A DNA stretch of 64,000 nt from Candolleomyces eurysporus. Taxonomy: Eukaryota > Basidiomycota > Agaricomycetes > Agaricales > Psathyrellaceae. The stretch is taken from assembly GCA_027579435.1 (NCBI GenBank), contig JANBPK010000782.1, positions 1 to 64,000 of the forward strand. The letters are read 5' to 3'. A program made the translations under genes and the position numbers. Shown here piece by piece: positions 35,460-45,108 of this stretch (the stretch's first letter is position 1; every line of letters starts with the position of its first letter). A model generated the notes under the pieces. It did no database searches and was not told the DNA's origin. It was given only the letters and a program-made list of their open reading frames with translations.

Positions 35460-35735
35460 TACATGGAATTAACATGCCTTGACAAGTGAGGATTGTGGAA
35501 CATCAGTGGCTTGAACCAAACTACCACAGGCGATAGTGTAGAACATCGGTGGCTTATTTGAACCAAATTACTAAGGGTGATAGTGTAGAACTGCTGGAGG
35601 TAAGACTGGTAGGCCATTATAGAGCTACAAACATTTGGCATGATACTTGAAACCAACATGCCTTGGCAATGGTGAGGGTTGTGGAACATCGGTAGATGGG
35701 AGAACATCGGTGGGTTATTTCATTGACGAACTAGA
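35460..35735 (-). repeat. Subterminal-type repeat cluster, inverted partner
   Basis: GAACATCGGTGG-type words recur (35496, 35542, 35690, 35710), with a unit of about 46 bp (TGAACCAAA...GATAGTGTAGA) duplicated at 35510-35590. Read on the minus strand it matches the arrangement at 26590-26770 (CCACCGATGTTC, TGCCAAGGCATGTT). Confidence 0.5.
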
Positions 35736-36019
35736 TCTGAATCATTTGGTATGATAGATACCATAGAATACACACCCACCGAGGCAATAATCCCTCAACG
35801 TATTTAAGCCTGGCAGTAAAGACAATCAAATTTTAGTCATGGTACCGAGTAACATGAGTTTGAGGAATCCCGGCCTGAGAAACCCCGGTGGACAAAATGG
35901 ATTGAGAAGTATTAAAAAGCTCGGCAACATTCAAAATTATCATGAATGGTACTATCAGCAGCAACACAATATAAACCAGTCGAGGGTGCAACTAGCAGCC
36001 ACACTACCAATTTGGCTGC
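35736..36019. other. No gene recognised
   Basis: AT-rich sequence between two repeat blocks; a short plus frame at 35839-36042 has no recognised motif. Confidence 0.3.
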
Positions 36020-36240
36020 CGATCAGCAGCCCCATTGTTTAGACAACACGAGTTCAATTGCACATGCAGCAGCTGCAGTGTCTAGATGGCCTACCAATCT
36101 GGTAGTTTTCATTGCAGCCGCATTGTTAAGACGGCCATATAATTCTCTTGGCCGATCCGTGGCCGCACTGTTTAGACTGCCTATGAACTTTGTCATAAAA
36201 GCAGCAGCCGTGTTGTCTAATCCACCCTTCATGTGTTGCG
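36020..36240 (+). repeat. Degenerate ~60-65 bp tandem repeat
   Basis: The word GCAGCC(G/C)CATTGTTTAGAC and variants recur roughly every 60-65 bp, followed each time by a TGGCCTATnAATTTnGT-like stretch. Four units can be seen. They happen to keep an open frame (AAAVSRWPTNLVV, AAALLRRPYNSLG, VAALFRLPMNFVI). Confidence 0.6.
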
Positions 36241-36730
36241 CAAGCGGCTGCTGTGTCTTTTTGCTTTCTTTTTGCATGCAGCTGCCACGTCAAATGAACC
36301 ATCGCTTTGGTGAAAACACCGGCCGCTGCATGTACTTGACCCTCAAAACTTGCAACATCAGCGGCCTGGGTGTCTACCGAGCTGCTTATTCAGGGCTACC
36401 AGCCTCCAGGGCCTCTTTGTTTACACCACCAGTGTTTGTATTGCAAAACAAATGCGGCTGCTCTGTATGAATGTCAAAGAAACTGCAGCCTGATGGTCTA
36501 CACCACCCCTTTCTGGTCGGAGGCCGCTTCTTTGATACTACCGGGAAATCGGGCAGTGGCAGCCGCCTACCTCAGAAAACCCCCGGGGCCTGTCTGTCAG
36601 TTACACACCAGACAACCCCAGCAGCTGCTGTGTAATACAAAGGGACCTTGTTTAATGCAGCCCCTGGGGCTAGACCGTTAAACACAGGACTTAAGCAATA
36701 TGGGCTGGTGCGTAAAGTACAGGTGTATGT

Positions 36731-36985
36731 GACTGCCATATGTGGCCGTGTTTCATGACAAAATAAACATTTTGTTTTTCAGAGTGAAAGCGAGGAGGCA
36801 ATAGTTGGTAATTTAATTTGGGGAAAGCCGATTCAAAGGATCATTGGCAAGGTGGGAAGATAAATGATTTATTTTGCTACCAACAATGAATTAAATCACT
36901 GTCTATTGCCTCCTTGCTTTTGCTCTGAGAGACATAATGTTTATTTTGTCATGAGACATGGCAGTGCCATGGACGCAACACAGTC
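36731..36985. repeat. Fold-back (long hairpin) repeat, MITE-like
   Basis: The left arm (36731-36820) and right arm (36885-36985) are imperfect inverted copies sharing TCATGACAAAATAAACATT, TCTCAGAG/TTTCAGAG, GAGGCAATAG and TTTAATT. The spacer is ~65 bp. It lies directly upstream of the truncated gypsy element. Confidence 0.7.
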
Positions 36986-37079
36986 CCATGTTATTAGCAT
37001 GTGACCGGTAGGTACATGGGAGCAAAAGGTCTCCAAAAGTCAATCTGTCAGTCACAGTGTTGGACCCATGTTACGGTCT

Positions 37080-39464
37080 GCGAAGCTGATCTCTTCTTGC
37101 AGTGTGACCGGGAGGGGATCCACGCTGACACGTCAAAAACAGACAAGATTCTAAACTGGCTGGTGCCCCGTTCAGTGAAGGATGTGTGGGCTTTTCTTGG
37201 TCTCGTTTGCTATCTGTCTGCATTCCTGCCCTCCCTGGCAGAGCATACTGCTGTTCTTGATCCTCTGACATATAAGGTGTTCAAGGTCAACTTCCCCGAC
37301 TGGACACCTGCTTATCAGAAGGTGTTTGATGCCATAAAGAAGCTGGCAGTTTCGCCTGACTGCCTCACTTTCATTGACCATGAGAATCCGGGGCCAAATA
37401 AGATTTTTGTCACGATGGATGCGAGCAACGTGGCGACTGGGGCTGTTTTGTCTTTTGGGCCGACTTGGGAGTCCGCTAGGCCTGTGGCGTTTGAATCTAA
37501 GGTCCTCAACCAGGCTGAGCGCCGCTATCCAGTGCACGAAAAGGAGATGCTGGCAATTGTTCGGGCGCTTAAGAAGTGGCACTCGGATCTTTTAGGAATG
37601 CCCTTTTTCGTGTACACTGATCATAGGACACTCCAATTCTTTGAGAACCAGAAGGATCTGTCTCAGCGTCAGGCCCAATGGATGGAGTTTCTCTGTCAGT
37701 ACGATGGTAAAATTGTATACGTTAAGGGTGAGGAAAATGTTGCCGCCGATGCGTTGTCCCGCACTGTCTTTCTCGAGGATTCGCTCTCTGCTCAGGAGCG
37801 CGCCCAGACACTGCTTGGTGGTGGGTCACACAACGAGGGCGCTGAATGCGCGGCATGCCTGGTTGGACCCTCTATCTCTCCTTTTGCCGCTACGGAACCG
37901 ATCTCAGGAAGCAAGCATGTGGCCGAGAACTTCGTTGTGGTGATGGAAGCTGCCAGTGGTCCTTGTCTACAGAAGTTGGCCGCTAGGGTCGACGATTCTT
38001 TCTTGCAACTTATCTGTGATGGATATAGTACTGACCCCTGGTGCCAGCATCTTGACCATGTGCGGACTTCCTTGCCAGGATTTGTTACCAGGATTTGTTA
38101 CCAGGGATGGCCTGTGGTTTATTGGAGATCGGTTGGTGGTGCCCCAGGTTGCGAAGGTTTGTGCAAAGATCTTTCACCTCGCACACAATATGCTGGGACA
38201 TTTCGGTTTACAAAAGTCTTATGGCGCTCTTCGCGACAGCTTCTATTGGCCGAATATGAAGACTCACCTGGAATCACTATATCTGAAGTCCTGCAATGAA
38301 TGCCAGTGGAACAAGGACCGGACAACAAAGGCTCCCGGTCCGTTGCACCCTCTCCCCATTCCCACTGCAGCTGCCGAGTCCATTGCGATGGATTTCGTCA
38401 GTCCACTGCCAGAAGATCAGGGGATGAATTGTGTGTTAACCATAACTGATCAGATGGGCTCAGACATTCGGTTGATCACCTGTTGGACAACTGCGACAGC
38501 CGAGGATGTTGCTTCGCTATTCTTTCAACATTGGTACTGTGAAAATGGCCTGCCCTCCACCATCATGTCCGACCGTGACCGCTTGTTTGTGTTGAAATTT
38601 TGGAGGACACTTCACAGGTTGTCTGGCGTTAAGCTCGCAATGAGTTCCTCTTTCCACCCTCAGTCCGACGGCTCGAGCGAGCACACTAACAAATCCGTTG
38701 TCCAGGCTGTTCGTTATCACATAGAGCGGGACCAGAAGGGCTGGGTTGCCGCCTTACCCTGAGTGTGTTTCGCCTTGATGAATACTGTCAACGCTTCGAC
38801 AGGGTTTTCCCCATTTCAAATTTGTTTGGGGCGATCCCCAAGAGTAATACCATCCTTACTTCCTGTGCCATCCGACGCAGCCAAAATGAAGGCCATTGAC
38901 CTCATTCAGCTCCATGAGCTAATTCTCTTTGAAGCTCAGGACAACTTACTCGCGGCGAAAGTTGATCAGGCATTTTATGCAAACAAAAAACGCGGTGAGG
39001 AAGTGGTTTATTTGGTTGGTGATCGTGTACTGCTGTCTACTAGGAACCGCCGGAAGGAACTCAAGGCTGGGGACTCCAGCCGCGTTACAAAGTTTTTACC
39101 TCGGTGGATGGGGCTGTATACGGTCGTGAAAACGAATCCGGGTTCTTCAACGTACACCCTCGATCTTCCTGGGGACTCCCACATCTTTCCTGTTTTCCAT
39201 GGTTCCCTCCTCAAACATTATCACGCAAATGACAACTCCCAAATTCCCACTCGATCTCACCTTAGACCTCCCCCACTGAAATTTGAGGACGGTACAGAAG
39301 AGTATTTCATCGAAAAGATACTGGACGAGCACAAGACTAGGAGACTTACAAGATACCTGGTCGGCTGGAAAGGTTACGGGCCTGAAGACGACCTTTGGAT
39401 CGCGGAACATGAGCTTGAAGGCACGGACGCACTGAAACGTTGGAAGGAAAGGCAGGGTAGTTAA
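37080..39464 (+). pseudogene. Gypsy pol fragment: RT end, RNase H, integrase, chromodomain
   Basis: The encoded polyprotein would reverse-transcribe and integrate the element. Seen in order: RT connection region (HADTSKTDKILNWLVPRSV, ~37120), RNase H with DASNVATGAVLSF, HEKEMLAIVRALKKW and TDHRTLQFF (37420-37640), VKGEENVAADALSR (~37720), integrase zinc-binding HLAHNMLGHFG...CNECQ (38180-38310), core DDE region with AMDFVSPLP, MSDRDRLF and SDGSSEHTNK (38385-38700), and C-terminal chromodomain TRYLVGWKGYGPEDDLW (~39350). Two lesions: a direct 13-bp tandem duplication (CAGGATTTGTTAC) near 38078-38103 shifts the frame, and a TGA at 38761-38763 interrupts the integrase where a sense codon (probably CGA) is expected. 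Otherwise the frame is long and open, so the copy is fairly young. Confidence 0.9.
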
Positions 39465-39583
39465 TTTTCTACTTCGACGGCGGATCCAGCTATCCCTAGG
39501 GACCTGGTGACCTTAATTGGTTTCGGTTTTCGCACAAAATCCTTTTACTTTAGGCCTTTCATTTTTTTTAGAGGAGGGGCGAG

Positions 39584-39758
39584 TGTAAGAGATCTTACCA
39601 CATTCAGACTCATGACTTCCTTTATTGTTGTTAAAACTCCAATTTGCTTCCATATAAAAGGACTCAACGATCAGTTATTTCCTGTATTCTACCTTTTCCC
39701 AACTTCGAATCCAGAGCTCTAACAACTCGTATCGTCTTGTCTTGTCTTAGTGTCAACA
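39584..39758 (+). mobile_element. 3' LTR of the gypsy element
   Basis: It starts TGTAAGAGATC after the purine tract and ends about ...GTCAACA at 39758, a length of ~175 bp (end inferred from TG...CA). A TATA-like CATATAAAAGG lies at 39651. The downstream flank is the 3' end of the Myb/SANT-like pseudogene. Confidence 0.65.
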
Positions 39759-40881
39759 ATGCCGTTGTCTTCCACCAGTTCATGCTCCATTTCATGCTTG
39801 CAAGCAGCATGGTCACCCTGCTTCATACAATAGTTGTTGACATTTTCAAATGTGCAGCAGTGCTTTGACTGGTTGGTCTTCACAGCTTTCCCCTTTGAGA
39901 GACCAAGGTCATGGCTGGCAAGAGGTTTTGTGTTGACAGTCAGATCAGGCTTGGACTTTGATGCAGCCTTTCCCTTGGACTTGATGTTGTCATCCTTGAA
40001 CAAAAACAATTAGCATGCATAGAGATGAACAAGTAACAGATCACGCACCTCATCCTCAACCTCGTCAACTTCGTCATCATCACCCTCATTGTCATCCTCT
40101 ATCCTGCCATCCTCAGCGGCCTCAGCACTCGGCTCAGGCTCAGGGTTGAGTTCTCCTTCCTTCTCCTTCTCCTTGTTTCCACTTTCAAAGACTGCAGCTG
40201 CATCCCTGGCATGATCAACACCAGGGCAAGATGTAGTGACAGCAATGGGGTTGTAGTTTGGGAGGTCCTTCCAAAAGGAGTGGAAGTCGTCAAACCATGG
40301 GAACTCCTGGTCAACAAGGGCTGCACAGATCTTGAATTAGTTGAGATTGTGGGTGGCTATACACAAAAGACCTACCTCGCAAATTTGCTAGTTCAGATCC
40401 TGGGGTTATATCCTCCTGAGGGACACCTGCTCCAGTTTGCTTAAGAGCCTTAACATGGCCCTGGTAATCTGTATGAAGCCTATGGGTCTGTCAGCCTGTG
40501 GGAAGATTACATCACTAAACACGTCACTTACCATCAAAGCCAAGTCTCCACAGACCCTACATACTTGGCAGGGTCCTTCTTGTAGCCATCCTTCTTGGCA
40601 GGGTTGTTCAAGAAGATGTGCTCAGCAAGGACAGCCCATGACTGGTGCTTGTGATCCTTGCCAACACTCTTGCTATGGCCATCCTTGGCAGCATCAGTGT
40701 TGGAATCAGAGAAAAGTTTGATATGGAACATTGGGTGTGTTGTCAAGTATGCGACAAGGGAGTCAGTCCACTGTGGGTTTTTTGCCCAGAAGAGCCTGCC
40801 AGAGCCACCATTGCTGGCATCTGCAGTTTTTTTGGCTTTTGTGGCACCGGCAACAGTGCCAGCTTTCTTGACTTTGGCCAT
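39740..40881 (-). pseudogene. Myb/SANT-like multicopy protein, decayed
   Basis: Start ATG at 40881 (MAKVKKAGTVAG). The first exon reads WTDSLVAYLTTHPMFHIKLF, HQSWAVLAEHIF, AKYVGSVETWL, and then meets an in-frame TGA at 40540-40542 just before a GTAAGT donor. A later exon gives ALKQTGAGVPQEDITPGS, then after a ~45-bp intron EFPWFDDFHSFWKDLPNYNP and an acidic stretch (EAAEDGRIEDDNEGDDDE). A last exon (about 39990-39740) is basic and His/Cys-containing. This WTD...SVETRL...TGAG...EFPW order matches a family common near transposons in Agaricomycetes, resembling Myb/SANT-like DNA-binding proteins. Its 3' end runs into the gypsy LTR. Confidence 0.6.
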
Positions 40882-41560
40882 TTTCTGTCACTGGGGGAGG
40901 AGCACAGGCAGGGCAGGGGCAGAGCACGCGTCAGTCACGGTCAGTTGCATGGCAGGGGCAGAAGTAGAATGCAAAGTGGGACGCAAAAAGTAGGATAGGA
41001 AATCGGAGTGCAAATTGAGGTTGCAAGCCCGATTTGCGCCCTGCTTGTGAAATCGGACCTTTCCGACTTGATCAAAGTCAGAACCAAAATTGGGCATGAA
41101 ATCGCCCTACCATGAAACCCCCTATTATCTGTATTTGTTCCATATGTGCAAAAATACAATTAACATACTTGGTGTATTTACTATGTATTTTCAATGTATT
41201 TGGACTCAAAAGTTAGGGTCAAAAACTCTGTGTGAAGTCTGGGACTATATTGCATTTGGTGATGATATCAATTGTGAGGTTGGTACAGAAAACATTGTCT
41301 GGTCATGATTACTTCTTGGATCAGAAGTGGCAGAGGGTGCAGATGCCCTTTGGCAGGGCCATCACTGTGCTCCAGTCAGCTGTCAGGGTGAATAGTCTCT
41401 TGTCTTTGTTGTGGTCCCATAATAGGTAGTGTCTTTCTAAGTCTCTGCACCATAGAGCATGCTTTCCTTCTCTTTATATTACATCTTTTCTTCTGTTCAT
41501 GAATTTGTCCAGTGTTCTTTCTGAGCAGTTGTGGTTGAAGTCATTGTATATGTTGAAGAT
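40882..41560. other. No gene recognised
   Basis: AT-rich sequence upstream of the SANT-like pseudogene, containing a cluster of GGGCAGGGGCAGAGC-type words near 40905-40965. No coding feature is supported. Confidence 0.35.
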
Positions 41561-41599
41561 AGGGATCATGTCATCATTGTTCTGGATTTGGATGGCTGT

Positions 41600-42343
41600 G
41601 ATGTCTGATTCCAAGGCATTTTTGACTCAGGTACTATGGGGGGTTGATGCATGCCAAGATGGTGCTTCCAGCATGTGCAGCCATCACTCTGGCCACTGAT
41701 TCCAGTCAAAAATGCCTCGGCACTTGCTGTGCACAGTGCAAAGCATTGGCCACCTCACACAGGTGAGTCTTTATGTTGAGTGTGTGCCATGAGCTTGTGC
41801 TGAACTTCTCATTGACCCATATCCCTGATCGCACTATTCTTTCCTTTTGAACCTTGTTGGTGGGGTATATTTTCCAAAATCCTCTTGGAGAGATTATGTG
41901 CTTGTAGTGGCTGTAGTGGCATTCCTGTATTGTGATTAGGTTCCTATTTTTCTATCAGGAGTTGTTGACTGGGTCTTGCTGTGCAGTCAGGAANTTTTTT
42001 GAGGTTGCTTGTAGAATCTTTAGGTATTCTTTGTCTGGCTTGTGTGGTTCTGTGGTTGTGCTGTTCCTAGGGAGGGGGAGAAGTTCAGGCAGTCTCTGCT
42101 GTGATATGTTCCTTTTCTAGCAGCAAGGCTGATTTTCTCTTGTAGTCTTGAGTCTTCCCATCTTGATAGCTTCCTACATCCTTTTGTTTGCCATTTCCAT
42201 TTCTTCCCTTATCCTCTCTTGGACTCTCTCTGTAGGTTCCTTTGAGAATTCTGCTAGCACCACTGCCAGTGCATCTAGTAGCCTTTTCCCATTGATGCAA
42301 AGGTCAGCTGTTGCTGCCCCTTCTTTCTGTTGGTGGCATATGC
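41600..42343 (-). mobile_element. Degenerate gypsy remnant (outside the duplication)
   Basis: On the minus strand the stretch near 41790-41710 (CEVANALHCAQQVPRHF) parallels the region near 44150-44090 (CKVANALHSKP), and both contain the word GGCATTTTTGACTCAGG. This suggests a second old copy of the same element lying beside the duplicated block. Heavily mutated. Confidence 0.45.
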
Positions 42344-42909
42344 TAAAAGTGCTTCCAAAAGTTTCTTGAGCAATTACCCTTTGTTCACAGAGAATATGAT
42401 GTTCAGTTCCTTTAGTATCTTGAGAGCTTCCAAATTTCTTTTCTGTGCTGTTGCAATGTGGTTTGTGGCACAGTTGTGCTCATTTTTCCATTTCATTGGT
42501 CTTGGTATCATATTGGATTGCATGCAGTACTCTAATTTCAATGTTCTACTTCATACTGAGGACCAGATTGTTGCAGTTGGTACCTATTTGTGGAGCAGTC
42601 TGCTGTGCAAAACTTGGTGAATATGCCATGGTAAGAGATCAAAAGGGTTTTCCCTACTAGCCTTATGGTGTATAGGCAACATAGGGCACATAGCACAATA
42701 GTGACCATGCTAAGAAAAAGATGCTTGTATTATGTCTAGGGCCCATGACTATGTACACCATTATAGTATGTATACTATTCAGTCTAATATGACTAAGGAT
42801 AGCAGCCCTAGCAGACTGCTGTTGTGCTGCTAAGTTTCTTGTTCTCTCTTTTCTGATGCTCCCAGTCTCTGACAATCTCAGCTGTGTTTCTCAGACTGTG
42901 TTTTGGCTC

Positions 42910-43622
42910 TGTTATGGGTATTCCTCCTTTGTGTTCCTTTGAATATAGCAAACTTACCTTCTCGGTTTAACAATATTTCTTTTCTCATTTTCTTTGACCA
43001 ATTATTTCTTCAAACTTCTTTAAAAGACCATTAAGAATAGCTTTTACCTTTAGCCTTGTATTATTAGCATTCAACACGTATGTTGTTTCAGTATTTGACT
43101 GAGAAGTTCAAGCGGATAAGCTAGTTAAATTATAACTACCTTAAGCGCCCTAAAGAGTCCGGATCACTTGAGCAGACCGGATCATTCAGACTCCGAAGCC
43201 TCATGTACTCTCGAGCGTCTTATCCTGACTTCTGCACAATTCTCTTGGCTTCTGCCTTCTTCTACATAGATCCATAATGTTCCAGACTTCTCTTTGATGA
43301 TCTGTTCTTTTCTCTTAGCATCTAGTACATAACTATCAATTTTGTATTTAAGGAGCCTTGTAGATACAAGAATAGATCAAGTCTTTTCTCCCATCATTGC
43401 GCTTACCAACGTGCATAGCTTTGCGCTGCACTATTCATTTTGTTACTGCGTCACGCTAACTTAGTGAATCAGTGAACTCAGTTGATAGGAATAAAGATAC
43501 ATTTCCCCCTAAAAGCCTCTGCGACCGATAACTTGAATTTCGAGCTTTCCTAAACCCTAAATTGATCTTCAGTGTATTCATTGGAATACACCAAAGTTAA
43601 GGATATTAAGCAAGCCTTAACA
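42910..43622. mobile_element. Solo LTR, 713 bp, with 5-bp target duplication
   Basis: Copy 2 of the segmental duplication reads ...TTTTGGCTCCCAGGTG without interruption at 60335-60345. Copy 1 has GGCTC, then TGTTATGGG...CCTTAACA, then GGCTC again. This gives a perfect 5-bp target duplication (42905-42909 and 43623-43627) and TGTTA/TAACA terminal inverted repeats, as for an LTR retrotransposon. There is no internal region, so it is a solo LTR left by LTR-LTR recombination. A TATTTAAGG box lies at about 43347. Confidence 0.9.
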
Positions 43623-43627
43623 GGCTC

Positions 43628-44743
43628 CCAGGTGCCTCTGTCTGGTCTGTAGCCCTTATACCTTATCCTGAACAGCCTTTCCCTTCCTCTGCTTTCCAGC
43701 TTCAAGTTCCTCCAATTTTCATCAACTAGCCTTTCAAGTTCAAATTCAGGAAACTCTTTGAAACCTCTTTGCTTTCTTCCATCTTTGGGTGCTCTGAATT
43801 GTCAGTTTTGTCTGTTGGATGGGGTTTCAGATGGGCCATGTTGGTTACAGGATGTATACTGTATGAAGTGAGTAATTGCAGATGGTTCCCATGCAAGGCA
43901 TTTTTGACTCAGGCACTCTGCAATCATCACCCTGGTCACTGCTCTCTTATTGCAGGTTTGTGGAGTTTTACTACTGCTTCTGGTTCCACCTTCCTCCTCA
44001 GAAAGGGCAGTATTGGTGAAGGGTTGCTGCTGGTCTTCTTCAATTGAGTTGCCCCTTTCTACTTCCATACTACAAAAAATGTCTCAAGGCTTGCTGTGCA
44101 GAGCATTGGCCACTTTGCACAGGTATGTGGTCTTTCCCAGTTTTTCAAGATCTTTAAAGGCCCCTTGTATTTTGGTAGGAGCTTCTGTCCTTTTCCCTTG
44201 ATATCTCGAGATCATCAGGGATAATCCCAGTGACTCCAGATTCAGAAATACCAGATTATCCTCTTTAAATTTCCAAAGCAGCTGTGACCTGTCCCTAATT
44301 ATAGCATTTTTGAATTTCTTGTGTCAACTGTGCTTTAGTTAGGGGATCTTGTGCTCAGTTTTGTTTGGCTTCATCTCCACCAAGAACCTTTCCACTCTTG
44401 GAGTAATTGTGTCTGGGGAATTTATCAGTGTGGAGCATGGGTGATAGCCTTGTAGCAGGTAGGAGAGCATGAAACCAGTAGAGGAATGCAGAGAAGTGTT
44501 GGATTGGATGGGCTGTGTGAACTCAAAAATCCTGGTGGAGTGCTGTGCAACTTGTGTACCTTTGTGACTATCTATACTAGGTTCGAAGATGTGTTTATAT
44601 CTTGAACTTACGAAGCAGTGAGACCTGCAGGTGACAGGTACAGAACACTCGTGGTGGACAGCAGAATTCCCGTCACTTGCTACAATGGGTACGGGTTTTG
44701 GCAGGCGCAGTTGCGGGTAGCCTGGCCAAGGCTCTGCACGCAT
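43628..44743 (-). mobile_element. Gypsy integrase C-terminus and chromodomain remnant (copy 1)
   Basis: On the minus strand, 44570-44339 encodes NTSLHSSTGFMLSYLLQGYH and TPRVERFLVEMKPNKTE, the end of a gypsy integrase. Near 43755-43630 it reads KEFPEFELERLVDENW and RIRYKGYRPDRGTWEP, a chromodomain. The segment between is riddled with stops. It belongs to a different, older element than the one at 37-39.8 kb. The same remnant is in copy 2. Confidence 0.8.
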
Positions 44744-45108
44744 TTCTCATTGCTAGGAAGGAGGCTGGCACAGAGTGTGAAGAAAACCAAATCTGACATT
44801 TACAACAGTGTCCTGACTGCAAGACTTATCAATGTCAAGACTAGGTCGGGACCAGTAGTCCATGGCGAAAAAACATTGTTGATACTACTACAACACTTTG
44901 CCACCGTCATTCAACCTGGAAGCGATGACAACAGTTGGAATTCATTCTCGAAAGTACATGGAGGAAAGAGGGAGGTTAACAGGAAAATGGAACACGGCAA
45001 TGAAAGGATAAGAATAAAAAAAGGGAGGGGAAACGAAAGGATGAAAGGATGGATAATGTAATCTCCAACTACTTGCTAAAGGTGCTAAAAATAATGCACA
45101 GAGATACC

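Larger units (their letters stand above)
37080..39758 (+). mobile_element. Ty3/gypsy retrotransposon with chromodomain, 5'-truncated
   Basis: The 3' part of a gypsy (chromovirus-type) element: end of reverse transcriptase, RNase H, integrase and chromodomain, then a purine-rich tract (GAGGAGGGG) and a 3' LTR beginning TGTAAGAG at 39584. No matching 5' LTR, primer site, gag or protease exists upstream; sequence before ~37080 is unrelated repeat. The copy cannot move by itself. Confidence 0.88.

Noticed and set aside
40888..41097. Possible extra exon upstream of the SANT-like gene
   Set aside because: No motif and no need for it: the gene has an ATG at 40881 that matches the start of its family.
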